DNA from: Desulfarculus sp.
GTDB taxonomy: Bacteria; Desulfobacterota; Desulfarculia; Desulfarculales; Desulfarculaceae
NCBI GenBank assembly: GCA_003605055.1
Contig: QZKP01000072.1
Location: 1 to 64,000, forward strand
DNA: 64,000 bases
Direction of reading: 5' to 3'
Below, piece by piece: positions 29,484-38,321 of this stretch; the first letter of the stretch is position 1; every line of letters starts with the position of its first letter. A model generated the notes under the pieces. The model did not search any database. It was not told where the DNA came from and was given only the letters and a program-made list of their open reading frames with translations. The position numbers were made by a program, and so were the translations under genes.

Positions 29484-29639
29484 AGCATGCCCAGCGCCCC
29501 GGGGCCCGGGTAAGAAGCATTGCCGCGCCGGCCCTCCCTTGACAAGCCCCCCGGTCTCTGCACAAATTGGTGTTTGATCCGCCCCGGCGCCGGGCCGGCG
29601 GCGTCCGTTGTCCCCAACATTACAGCGAGGTAAAGAGAC

Positions 29640-30101
29640 GTGGAGCGAACCCTGATCCTGATCAAGCCCGACGCCCTGACCCGCGGCCTGGCCGGCACCG
29701 TGCTGGCCCGCTTCGAGCAAAAGGGGCTGAAGATAGCCGGCATCAAGATGATCCAACTGGACGACGCCCTGCTCCGAGAGCACTATTCCCACCTGGCGGC
29801 CAAGCCCTTCTTCCCCACCATCTGCGAGTTCATGAGCCGCACGCCGGTCATCGCTCTGTGCCTGGAGGGGCTGGAGGCGGTGGAGGTCTGCCGCCGCCTG
29901 TGCGGAGTGACCAACTCCCGCCAGGCCGCGCCGGGCACCATCCGCGGCGACCTGGGCATGTCCATGCAGGCCAACTTGGTCCACGCCAGCGATTCTCCGG
30001 AAACCGCTCAGGCCGAGGTGGCCCGCTTTTTCAAGCCCCAGGAGCTGTTCGACTACCAGCCAGCGCTGATCAGCTACCAGTACGCCTCGGACGAAAGGTA
30101 G
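29640..30101 (+). CDS. ndk: Nucleoside diphosphate kinase
   Basis: ERTLILIKPDAL; GTIRGDLGMSMQANLVHASDSPETAQAEVARFF; GTG start. Confidence 0.9.
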   Translation: MERTLILIKPDALTRGLAGTVLARFEQKGLKIAGIKMIQLDDALLREHYSHLAAKPFFPTICEFMSRTPVIALCLEGLEAVEVCRRLCGVTNSRQAAPGTIRGDLGMSMQANLVHASDSPETAQAEVARFFKPQELFDYQPALISYQYASDER

Positions 30102-30113
30102 GCACCAGCGTCC

Positions 30114-31139
30114 ATGCCCGGCCAGCCCCCGCCGCCCGCCCCCTATCTCAGCGAGGAGGAGGTGGTGCGGCTGATCCAGTCCCTGGCCGGCAAGGCCGAG
30201 GGCGAGCTGATCGTGGGCATCGGCGACGACGCGGCGGTGCTGGCCAGCCAGGCCCGCAACTTGGTGGTGACCACGGACCTGTTGGTGGAGGGGGTGCACT
30301 TCGACCTGGGGTTGATTAGCCCCTATGACCTGGGCGGCCGGGCCATGGCCGCCAACCTCAGCGACCTGGCGGCCATGGGCGCCCAGCCCAGCTGGGGTTT
30401 CCTTTCCCTGGGCCTGCCGCCCAGGCCCCAGGCCAGCTTCGTGGAGGAGCTGGTGCGGGGGCTGGTGGAGTTCGGCCGGCGCTACGGCCTGAGCCTGGCC
30501 GGCGGCGACACGGTGCGCGCGCCCCAGGTCTTGATCAACCTCTGCCTGATCGGCCAGGCCGACCCGGTCAAGCCGGTGCTGCGCTCCGGCGGCCGGGCCG
30601 GCGACGCGGTCTGCGTAAGCGGCCGCCTGGGCCGCTCGGCCGCGGGCCTGGCCTGGCTCAAGGGCGGCGGCGACCCCGCGGCCCCGGAGGCCGCGGCCGC
30701 GGTGGAAGCCCACCTGCGCCCGCGGCCCCGGGTGGCCGCGGGCCGGGCCCTGGCCGAGTCGGGCCGGGTGCACGCCATGATGGACCTCTCCGACGGCCTG
30801 GCCACGGACCTCTACCGTCTGTGCCGGGCCAGCGGCCTGGGGGCCCGGGTGCAGGCCCAGCGCCTGCCCCTGGACGGGGCCACCCGCCGCCTGGCCGCCA
30901 AGCTGGGGGCCGACCCCCTGGACTGGGCCCTCAGGGGCGGCGAGGACTTCGAGCTGTTGTTCACCTGCGACCCCGGCGACCTGGAGCTGCTCAGCCAACT
31001 CCTGGCCGAGGCCGAGCCGGGCCTGGAGACGGCCCGGGTGGGCAGCCTGGTGCGCGAGCCCGGGGTGCGCCTGGAGGACGGGGAGCGGGTGGCGGAGATA
31101 GGCCTGAGCGGTTACGACCATTTTCGGGAGGAGGCCTGA
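30114..31139 (+). CDS. thiL: Thiamine-monophosphate kinase
   Basis: GIGDDAAVL; LVEGVHFDL; AANLSDLAAMGAQP; MMDLSDGLATDLYRL; GEDFELLFT. Confidence 0.92.
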   Translation: MPGQPPPPAPYLSEEEVVRLIQSLAGKAEGELIVGIGDDAAVLASQARNLVVTTDLLVEGVHFDLGLISPYDLGGRAMAANLSDLAAMGAQPSWGFLSLGLPPRPQASFVEELVRGLVEFGRRYGLSLAGGDTVRAPQVLINLCLIGQADPVKPVLRSGGRAGDAVCVSGRLGRSAAGLAWLKGGGDPAAPEAAAAVEAHLRPRPRVAAGRALAESGRVHAMMDLSDGLATDLYRLCRASGLGARVQAQRLPLDGATRRLAAKLGADPLDWALRGGEDFELLFTCDPGDLELLSQLLAEAEPGLETARVGSLVREPGVRLEDGERVAEIGLSGYDHFREEA

Positions 31140-32284
31140 TGCGCGTCCTGTGGTTGCTGGTCCTGGCCGGCGCCATGCTGGTGGGCCTGGCCGCCGAAGG
31201 CCTCGCCGCGCCGGCGGCAAAGTCAGCTACGCCGGCGGCGCCGCCTGCCGCTGCCCAAACCGCCGCATCGCCGGCCGCTACGCCTGCCGCCCCGCCCCAG
31301 TATCTGGTGCCGCGAGTGCCCAAGCAGCTCACCCTCTGCGGGGCCGCCGTGCCCTTGGAGCTGCCCCTGGTGGCCGAGCAACTTGACCGGGAGCTGGTGA
31401 TCTCGGTGCACGACCCGGCCCGAGTGATCATGTGGCTCAAGCGGGCCGGGCGCTACTTCCCCTACATCAGCCAGCGCCTAAAAGAGGCCGGCCTGCCCCA
31501 GGACCTGAAGTACCTGGCCGTGGCCGAAAGCTCGCTCATCCACTACATCCGCTCCGTGGCCGGCGCGGTGGGCCCCTGGCAGTTCATGGCCGCCACCGGC
31601 CGGCGCTACGGCCTGCGCGTCGACCACTGGTTCGACGACCGGCGCAGCCTGCCCAAGTCCACTCAGGCCGCCCTGGCCTACCTGAAGGACCTGCAAAAGG
31701 AGTTCGGCTCCTGGCCCCTGGCCATGGCCGCCTACAACTGCGGGGAAAAGCGGGTGCGCCAGGAGCTCAAGGAGCAGGCGGTAAAGGACTACTTCAACTT
31801 GGCCCTGCCCAATGAGACCCAGCGCTACGTCTACCGCATCCTGGCGGTTAAGATCATCCTGAGCGACCCCAAGCGCTTCGGCTTCGACATGCCGCCGGAC
31901 AGCCTGTGGCGGCCCCTGCCCAGCGAGAAGGCCAGCCTGGAGCTCAAGCGGCCCCTGCACCTGACCGTGCTGGCCCAGGCCGCGGGCACCACCTTCCGCG
32001 GCCTCAAGGAACTCAACCCCGAGTTGCGCGAACGCCACCTGCCCCGGGGCAAGCACCAGATAATGGTGCCGCCGGGCCAGGCCGCAGGGCTGGCCGCCCG
32101 CCTGGGCAAGGCCGGCCCCGGCCCCCGCCCGGCAGGGGAGGTGTACGTGGTGCAGCGCGGCGACAACCTATCGGGCATCGCCCTCCGCCACGGCATAAGC
32201 CTCAAGGATCTGCGCCAGGCCAACCGCCTGTCACGCGACCGGCTCCTCCAGCCGGGCGAACGCCTGATTATTCCGGAGAAATAG
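31139..32284 (+). CDS. MltD-like lytic transglycosylase with LysM domain
   Basis: LAVAESSLIHYIRSVAGAVGPWQFMAATGRRYGL; AMAAYNCGEKRV; C-terminal LysM YVVQRGDNLSGIALRHGIS. Confidence 0.88.
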   Translation: MRVLWLLVLAGAMLVGLAAEGLAAPAAKSATPAAPPAAAQTAASPAATPAAPPQYLVPRVPKQLTLCGAAVPLELPLVAEQLDRELVISVHDPARVIMWLKRAGRYFPYISQRLKEAGLPQDLKYLAVAESSLIHYIRSVAGAVGPWQFMAATGRRYGLRVDHWFDDRRSLPKSTQAALAYLKDLQKEFGSWPLAMAAYNCGEKRVRQELKEQAVKDYFNLALPNETQRYVYRILAVKIILSDPKRFGFDMPPDSLWRPLPSEKASLELKRPLHLTVLAQAAGTTFRGLKELNPELRERHLPRGKHQIMVPPGQAAGLAARLGKAGPGPRPAGEVYVVQRGDNLSGIALRHGISLKDLRQANRLSRDRLLQPGERLIIPEK

Positions 32285-32339
32285 CCTGCGGGGCCCCGGG
32301 GGCAGGTCCGGGGCCATGCGCCGCAGACAGGTCGTATAA

Positions 32340-32366
32340 TGCGGCGGCGGGAGAACCGCCGCCGCA
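32340..32366 (+). terminator. Hairpin downstream of mltD-like gene
   Basis: TGCGGCGGCG-GGAGAAC-CGCCGCCGCA perfect stem; no T-tract. Confidence 0.4.
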
Positions 32367-32427
32367 CCCCCCCCCTCCCCTAAGAGGTCCGCGTTTCGTG
32401 GCGGACCCGGCAACACCTGAAAATTCT

Positions 32428-32520
32428 ATGCCCCCAAAAAATTATGTTCCCAAAAAACAACGGGATTGGCTGCGCGATCAAGGCGAGATAATCAGACCCG
32501 GCCCAATTAAGAATGATTGA
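32428..32520 (+). CDS. Possible 30-aa small protein MPPKNYVPKKQRDWLRDQGEIIRPGPIKND
   Basis: ATG-to-TGA small ORF; no clear SD. Confidence 0.2.
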   Translation: MPPKNYVPKKQRDWLRDQGEIIRPGPIKND

Positions 32521-32545
32521 TGATATAAAAACGTCCCCAGGCGTG

Positions 32546-33202
32546 TCAAGCGCTGAGTAGCGGTATCAACTGATCCAGGCGGGTGACGAAGCCTTGCACG
32601 CCGGCGATGGCCGGGAAGCGGTCGTGGCCGCGGGGGGCCATGATCCAGGTGGGGATGCCCGCGCCAATGGCCGAGATGGCCCCGTTGGGCGCGTCTTCCA
32701 CCGCGATGACCTCCTCCGGGGGCAGGCCCGATAGATTCAGAGCCTTAACAAAGGGTTCAGGGTCGGGCTTGCCCCGGGTGATGTCGTCAGCGGCCACCAG
32801 GCCCTGGATTAAATCCTGCAGGCCCCGGTGGCTCAAAAACCCCTCGGCCACCGAGCGGCGGGTGGAGGTGACCACCACCGTGAACACGCCCTTGGCCTGG
32901 GCCACAGTGAGCAGCTCCCGGCCCCCGGGCATCACCCCGGCCTGCTCCCAATAGGTCTCCTCCACCAGGGCGTAGTAGCCCTCCACCAGGTCCTGCAAGG
33001 ACTCCTTGAGGCCGTGGCGCTCTTTGATGACCTGCATGATGTCATGGGAGGTGCGGCCGGCGAACTCGCGGAAGTCGCCCTTGAGCTGGTTTATCCCGTG
33101 CTGGGCCATGAACTGGATGGTAGCCGCGCGCAACACCCGCATGCTGTCGGCCAGGGTGCCGTCCAGGTCCAAAAACAGCCCTCTCGTCCTCATTCCCCGC
33201 AA
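32546..33202 (-). CDS. HAD-superfamily hydrolase (phosphoglycolate-phosphatase-like)
   Basis: GLFLDLDGTLADS; VVVTSTRRS; ITRGKPDPEPFVKAL; AVEDAPNG. Confidence 0.88.
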   Translation of the reverse strand: MRGMRTRGLFLDLDGTLADSMRVLRAATIQFMAQHGINQLKGDFREFAGRTSHDIMQVIKERHGLKESLQDLVEGYYALVEETYWEQAGVMPGGRELLTVAQAKGVFTVVVTSTRRSVAEGFLSHRGLQDLIQGLVAADDITRGKPDPEPFVKALNLSGLPPEEVIAVEDAPNGAISAIGAGIPTWIMAPRGHDRFPAIAGVQGFVTRLDQLIPLLSA

Positions 33203-33399
33203 AAAACCTACCTTTTTTTAAAATCAGGGCCTCAGCCCTGGCAGGAAACACAAGGTTGCAGTATAAACCATGCCAGGGTCCGCGGCCACCCGAGTTAGAG
33301 GGGCTAAATTCCCAAAAAGTGACCGAATTTTCACCCTCGCCGCCTTGACTTATCCGGCCACCAAAGCTATCATGCCCCAATATAATGGATAGCGGGACG

Positions 33400-34191
33400 A
33401 TGGCCAACTATATCTTGAGATTTTTGACTGATTTTGGCCCGCTGCCCGCCTATGCGAGCCCTTTGGGCGGCCGGGGCACCGACGTGTGGGACATGGTGCT
33501 CTCCGCGGGCGGCGTGGTGCAGTTTGTCTTATTGATTCTGGTGGCGTTTTCAGTAATTAGCTGGGCCCTGATCCTGGCCAAGCTCCAGGCCCTGCGCCGG
33601 GCCCGCCGCCAGAACGAGGAGTTCGACCACATCTTCTGGCACGCCGGCAGCCTCAGCCAGGCCTACACCCAGACCAAGCACCTGGACGCCAGCACCCTGG
33701 CCACCGTGTTTCGCCACGGCTACAGCGAGATGGGCAAGGTGTTGCGCCTGTCCCAGGGAGAGCCCACCCTGCCCGCGGGGGTGATGCAGAACCTGCGCCG
33801 CTCCCTGGACCGGGCCCAGGCCGCGGAGAACACCCGCCTGGGACGGGCGGTGACCTTCCTGGCCACCACCGCCAACACTGCCCCCTTCATCGGCCTGTTC
33901 GGCACGGTGTGGGGCATCATGGACGCCTTCCGGAGCATCGGGGCCACCGGCGCGGCCAACCTGGCCACCGTGGCCCCGGGCATCGCCGAGGCCCTGGTGG
34001 CCACCGCCACCGGCCTGTTCGCGGCCATCCCGGCGGTGGTTTTCTTCAACCACTTCAATCGCCGGCTGCAGGTGATGGAGGCCGAGTCGGACTCCTTCAG
34101 TCAGGACTTCTTGAATCTGGTGGAGCGCGACCTTATGCGCCGCCACGGCCCGGCGGTGGAGGCGGTGCGCCCCTCGGAACAGACCGTCTGA
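33400..34191 (+). CDS. tolQ: TolQ (MotA/TolQ/ExbB proton channel)
   Basis: [63 protein letters not shown]; start at 33385 also possible. Confidence 0.9.
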   Translation: MANYILRFLTDFGPLPAYASPLGGRGTDVWDMVLSAGGVVQFVLLILVAFSVISWALILAKLQALRRARRQNEEFDHIFWHAGSLSQAYTQTKHLDASTLATVFRHGYSEMGKVLRLSQGEPTLPAGVMQNLRRSLDRAQAAENTRLGRAVTFLATTANTAPFIGLFGTVWGIMDAFRSIGATGAANLATVAPGIAEALVATATGLFAAIPAVVFFNHFNRRLQVMEAESDSFSQDFLNLVERDLMRRHGPAVEAVRPSEQTV

Positions 34192-34198
34192 GGCGGCC

Positions 34199-34636
34199 AT
34201 GGCTGGCGTAGGCAATAAAGGCCGCTTCCTGGGGGAGATCAACGTGGTCCCCCTGGTGGACGTGGTCTTGGTGCTGTTGATCATCTTCATGGTCACGGCG
34301 CCCATGATGGTGCAGGGTCTGGACGTGAAGCTGCCCCAGACCACCACCAGTGCCCTGAAGACCTCTGATGAGCTCTTGGTCCTCACGGTGACCAAGGAGG
34401 GCAAGGTCTTCCTGGACGAGTTCGCCGTGGGGGTGGAGGGCCTGGCCGAGAAACTCTCGGGCATCAAGGCCCGCAAGCCCGGCACCCGCGTGTATCTGCG
34501 GGCGGACAAGGACGTGCCCTACGGCGTGGTGGTGCAGGTGCTGGCCCAGGCCCAGAAGGCCGGGGTGAGCAACCTGGGCATGGTGACCGAACCCGAGCGG
34601 GTGGCTCCGCCACCCAAAAAAAAGAAGCGCTCTTGA
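34199..34636 (+). CDS. tolR: TolR (ExbD/TolR)
   Basis: [35 protein letters not shown]. Confidence 0.9.
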   Translation: MAGVGNKGRFLGEINVVPLVDVVLVLLIIFMVTAPMMVQGLDVKLPQTTTSALKTSDELLVLTVTKEGKVFLDEFAVGVEGLAEKLSGIKARKPGTRVYLRADKDVPYGVVVQVLAQAQKAGVSNLGMVTEPERVAPPPKKKKRS

Positions 34637-35445
34637 GCGTCACCGCCCTGAAAACCTTTCATCTGCCCGGCAGCGAACAGGTCGGCCTGGCCGTGGCCCT
34701 GAGCCTGGGCCTGCACCTGGTTATGATCGCGGTGCTGGCCTTCTGGCCCGGCTGGGGCCCCAGCCGCCGCCAAATCTTCGCCCCGGCCTACAACGTCTCC
34801 CTGGTCAGCCCCCAGGTCTTTACCCGGCCGGCGCCCGCGGCCCCGGCCGCCAAACCCGCGGCCAAGCCGGCCCCCGCGGCCCGGCCCCGGCCGGCGCCCA
34901 AGCCGGCTCCCAAGGAGGCGGTGGGGCTAAAGAAAGAAGTCAAGCCCCAGCGCGTGCAGCCCAAGGCCCAGGAAAAGCAGCCCGACCCCAGCAAGGAGCT
35001 GAACCAGCGCCTGGCCCGGCTGCAGAGTCAGGTGGCCCAGGAGCGCAACCTGGACCGGACCCTGAGCCGGCTGCAGCAGCGGGTGGCCACCCGGGCCGCG
35101 GCCTCGGGGGCCTTCGCCGCCGGCCCCTCCCAGGCCGACACCACCAGCCTGCGCTTCCAGGTGTACTACACCGAGATCTGGGAGCGGGTGCGGCGCCACT
35201 GGGTGCTGCCCGAGGCCCTGCTGGGGCGGCAAAAGGGACTGGAGGCCATCGTGGTGGCGCGCATCAACCGCAACGGCAGCCTGGACAAGGTCTGGCTGGA
35301 GAGGGGCTCGGGCAACCGCCGCCTGGACCAGTCGGCGCTCCGGGCGGTGGAGCGTGCGGCGCCCTTCCCGGCCCTGCCCAGCATCGTGCGCGGCCGCTCC
35401 CACGAGGTGGGCATCCGCTTCCGGCCCGAGGACATTAACGGCTAA
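34633..35445 (+). CDS. tolA: TolA/TonB-like energy transducer
   Basis: One TM, Pro/Ala/Lys-rich linker, C-terminal TonB-type domain VARINRNGSLDKVWLERGSGNRRLDQSALRAVERAAPFPALP. Confidence 0.85.
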   Translation: MSVTALKTFHLPGSEQVGLAVALSLGLHLVMIAVLAFWPGWGPSRRQIFAPAYNVSLVSPQVFTRPAPAAPAAKPAAKPAPAARPRPAPKPAPKEAVGLKKEVKPQRVQPKAQEKQPDPSKELNQRLARLQSQVAQERNLDRTLSRLQQRVATRAAASGAFAAGPSQADTTSLRFQVYYTEIWERVRRHWVLPEALLGRQKGLEAIVVARINRNGSLDKVWLERGSGNRRLDQSALRAVERAAPFPALPSIVRGRSHEVGIRFRPEDING

Positions 35446-35454
35446 GGCAAAAAT

Positions 35455-36765
35455 ATGACCACCCGCCGCATCCTGATCTCCCTGCTGGCTCTCTTTTTGG
35501 CCCTGGGCCTGGCCGCCCCCGCCGCGGCCCGGGTCTACATCGACATCACCAGCCCCTTCTCGCGCAAGCTGCCCCTGGCCCTGCCCGAGTTCCAGGCCCT
35601 GGACGGCGCGGCCGCCGACCCCTTCGGAGCCCAGGCCAGCGGCCTGCTCAAGCGCTACCTGGGCTACACCGGCCTGTTCGACTTCATGGACCCCAAGACC
35701 TTCCTGGGGCCGCCCGAGGGCGAGAAGATCAACTACCGCCGCTGGTCGCGCGTCGGGGCCGAGCTTTTGATCACCGGCGAATACAAGCGCGAGGGCAACG
35801 TCTTCGCGCTCAAGCTGCGGCTGTTCGACGTCACCGGCGCCAAGCAGTTGGTGGGCCGCGGCTACGACGGCACCCTGGACAAGCTGGGTGCGGCCATCGC
35901 CCGCTTCTGCGACGAGGTGATGCTGGCCCTGACCGGCGAGCGCTCCATCTATTCCACCATGATCGCCTTCGTGGGGGCTCGCGACGGCAAAAAAGAAATC
36001 TATTTGATGCGCTTCGACGGCACCGGCGTGCAGCAGCTCACCCACCGCCAGGACATCTCCCTGTACCCCGCCTGGAGCCCGGACGGCGCCCTTTTGTCCT
36101 ACTCGGCCTACGTCAACCGGCGGCCGGCCATCATGGTGCACGCCCTGGCCGGAGGCAGCGGCAAGGTGGTGCTCAACAAGCCCGGCGTGAACCTGACCCC
36201 GGCCTTCCGGCCCCAGCACCAGGGGCAGTTGGCCGCCGCCCTGTCCTATACCGGCAAGAACAACATCTTCCTCATCGACCTGGCCGGCAAGGTGCTCAAG
36301 CAGCTCACCAACGGCTGGGGCATCGAGGTGGACCCGGCCTTCTCCCCCGACGGCAAAAAGATGGCCTTCGTCTCCGACCGGGGTGGCTCACCCCAGATCT
36401 ACGTGCTGGACCTGGCCAGCGGCAGCCTGCGCCGCCTGACCTTCGAGCACAAATACAGCGCCGCTCCGGCCTGGTCGCCGCGCGGGGACCGTATCGCCTA
36501 CCAGGCCGAGGTCAACCGCACCTTCCAGGTGGCCACCATCCGGCCCGACGGCAGCGACCTGCGCATTCTCACCAACGGCTTGGGCGGGGGCGAGAACCCC
36601 ACCTGGTCCCCGGACGGCCGGCTGATCGCCTACGCCGGCCGCAAGACCGGCCGCTACCAGATTTACCTTATGACCGCCGGCGGCGAACCCATCACCCAAC
36701 TGACCAAACTCCCCGGTGACCAGTCCGACCCGGCTTGGTCTCCCCGGGGAATCATGGTTAAATGA
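35455..36765 (+). CDS. tolB: Tol-Pal system beta-propeller protein TolB
   Basis: Repeated WSPDG/FSPDGKKMAFVSDRGGSPQIY blades after signal peptide. Confidence 0.93.
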   Translation: MTTRRILISLLALFLALGLAAPAAARVYIDITSPFSRKLPLALPEFQALDGAAADPFGAQASGLLKRYLGYTGLFDFMDPKTFLGPPEGEKINYRRWSRVGAELLITGEYKREGNVFALKLRLFDVTGAKQLVGRGYDGTLDKLGAAIARFCDEVMLALTGERSIYSTMIAFVGARDGKKEIYLMRFDGTGVQQLTHRQDISLYPAWSPDGALLSYSAYVNRRPAIMVHALAGGSGKVVLNKPGVNLTPAFRPQHQGQLAAALSYTGKNNIFLIDLAGKVLKQLTNGWGIEVDPAFSPDGKKMAFVSDRGGSPQIYVLDLASGSLRRLTFEHKYSAAPAWSPRGDRIAYQAEVNRTFQVATIRPDGSDLRILTNGLGGGENPTWSPDGRLIAYAGRKTGRYQIYLMTAGGEPITQLTKLPGDQSDPAWSPRGIMVK

Positions 36766-37346
36766 GGAATAGACACTTCACAGCGGGAGGCAAAACCGTG
36801 AACAAGCGCATGATCTGGATTATTGCGGCGGCCTTGATGCTGGCCCTGGCCCTGCCCCTGGGCTGCGCCAAGGAAAAGGTGGGTCCCACCACTGGCCTGA
36901 CCGAGGCGGAAAAGGCCCGCGCCGAGCAGGAGCGGCGGGTGCGCGAACAGCGCCTGCGCGAGGCCCGGCTCAAGGAGCAGCAGGCCCGCGACGCCGAGAC
37001 CAAGCTGCGGGACGTGTTCGTCAACCAGGACATCCACTTCGAGTACGACCGCTACGACCTGACGCCCGAGGCCAAACAGATTCTCAACGACAAGGCCGGC
37101 TTCATGCAGCAGCACCCGCAGATCAAGGTGATCGTCGAGGGGCACTGCGACGAGCGGGGCAGCAACGCCTATAACATGGCCCTGGGCGAGAGGCGGGCCA
37201 AGGCCGCGGCGGCCTATCTGGAGGCCATGGGCGTTTCCGGCGCGCGCATAGAAACCGTGAGCTACGGCGAGGAGCGGCCGTTGGTCATGGGCCATACCGA
37301 ACAGGCCTACGCCGCCAACCGCCGGGCCCACTTCGTGATCAAGTAG
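36762..37346 (+). CDS. pal: Peptidoglycan-associated lipoprotein Pal (OmpA family)
   Basis: Lipobox LPLGC; IHFEYDRYDLTPEAKQIL; VEGHCDERGSNAYNMALGERRAKAAAAYL. Confidence 0.93.
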   Translation: MRNRHFTAGGKTVNKRMIWIIAAALMLALALPLGCAKEKVGPTTGLTEAEKARAEQERRVREQRLREARLKEQQARDAETKLRDVFVNQDIHFEYDRYDLTPEAKQILNDKAGFMQQHPQIKVIVEGHCDERGSNAYNMALGERRAKAAAAYLEAMGVSGARIETVSYGEERPLVMGHTEQAYAANRRAHFVIK

Positions 37347-37401
37347 GCCCTGCGGCCGCCGGACCCGGCCCCGGCAGCCGCGCAGACCCAGGGAGGAGCA
37401 G

Positions 37402-38220
37402 ATGAACAGGAGGCTTCTGGCCTGTGTGGCCGCGGCCGGCGCCCTGATCCTGGCGTCCGGCTGCGCCACGGTGGAGCCCAGGGACTTCACGGCCCTGCAG
37501 AGTCAGGTGACCAACCAGCAGCGCCAGATCACCCAGCTTCGCCAGAAGGTGGACGAGATGGCCCGGCAGGTGGAGTCCGGCCGCCGGCCGCGGGCCGAGC
37601 TCACTACGGACGTGGCCGCCCTGCGCCAGGAGATCATGCGCCTGTCCGGCCGCCTTGATGAGGCCGACCACCGCCTGGGCCAGGCCCCCAATGCCAGCGC
37701 CATCCAGGCGGCCACCAAGGAGCTGAGCGCCAAAAACGACAAAACCTGGGGCGAGATGGACCGGCGCTTGGCCCGCCTGGAGGCCTATCTGGGCCTGCAG
37801 GGCAAGTCCAAGACGGCCCCGGCCGCCGGCGCGGCCGCCCCGGCGGCGGCCAAGGCCCAGGGCAACTACGAGCTGGGCCAGCGCCTGTACAAGCAAAAAT
37901 CCTATGAGGCCGCCCGGGACCGCTTCAGCGCCTACCTCAACGAGAACCCCAAATCCTCGCGGGCGGCCAGCGCCCAATACTGGGTCGGCGAGACCTACTA
38001 CGCCCAGAACAAGTACGAAGAGGCCATCCTGGCCTACAACCAGGTGGTCAAGCGCTTCCCCAAGAGCAGCCTGGTGCCCAGCTCCCTGCTGAAGCAGGGC
38101 CTGGCCTTCCGGGCCCTGGGGGACAAGCGCACCGCCAAGATCGTGCTCAACAAGCTGGTCAAGAGCTACCCCAAGAGCAGCCAGGCCCAGACCGCCAAGA
38201 AGGTGCTGGCCAAGCTGTGA
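37402..38220 (+). CDS. cpoB: Tol-Pal system protein YbgF/CpoB
   Basis: Lipobox ASGC; coiled coil; TPR tail YNQVVKRFPKSSLVPSSLLKQGLAF. Confidence 0.88.
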   Translation: MNRRLLACVAAAGALILASGCATVEPRDFTALQSQVTNQQRQITQLRQKVDEMARQVESGRRPRAELTTDVAALRQEIMRLSGRLDEADHRLGQAPNASAIQAATKELSAKNDKTWGEMDRRLARLEAYLGLQGKSKTAPAAGAAAPAAAKAQGNYELGQRLYKQKSYEAARDRFSAYLNENPKSSRAASAQYWVGETYYAQNKYEEAILAYNQVVKRFPKSSLVPSSLLKQGLAFRALGDKRTAKIVLNKLVKSYPKSSQAQTAKKVLAKL

Positions 38221-38263
38221 CCTGGAAAGCGCGCCAGCAGCAGACAGGCCTGTCCTAGCCGCA

Positions 38264-38287
38264 GGGGCCCTTCGGGGCCCCAGTTTT
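38264..38287 (+). terminator. Rho-independent terminator of the Tol-Pal operon with TTCG tetraloop
   Basis: GGGGCCC-TTCG-GGGCCCC-AG-TTTT. Confidence 0.75.
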
Positions 38288-38321
38288 ATTGCCGGCCGCC
38301 GGCCGGGCGAGGGGGTTGAGT

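Noticed and set aside
27441-31220. 1259-aa minus-strand ORF
   Set aside because: Covers the flavin oxidoreductase in another frame and runs antisense to SYLF, ndk and thiL; low-complexity Gly/Gln/Pro/His/Arg composition typical of high-GC shadow ORFs.
34838-34921. Repetitive Pro/Ala/Lys stretch
   Set aside because: Normal periplasmic-spanning linker of a TolA/TonB-type protein, not a DNA repeat element.
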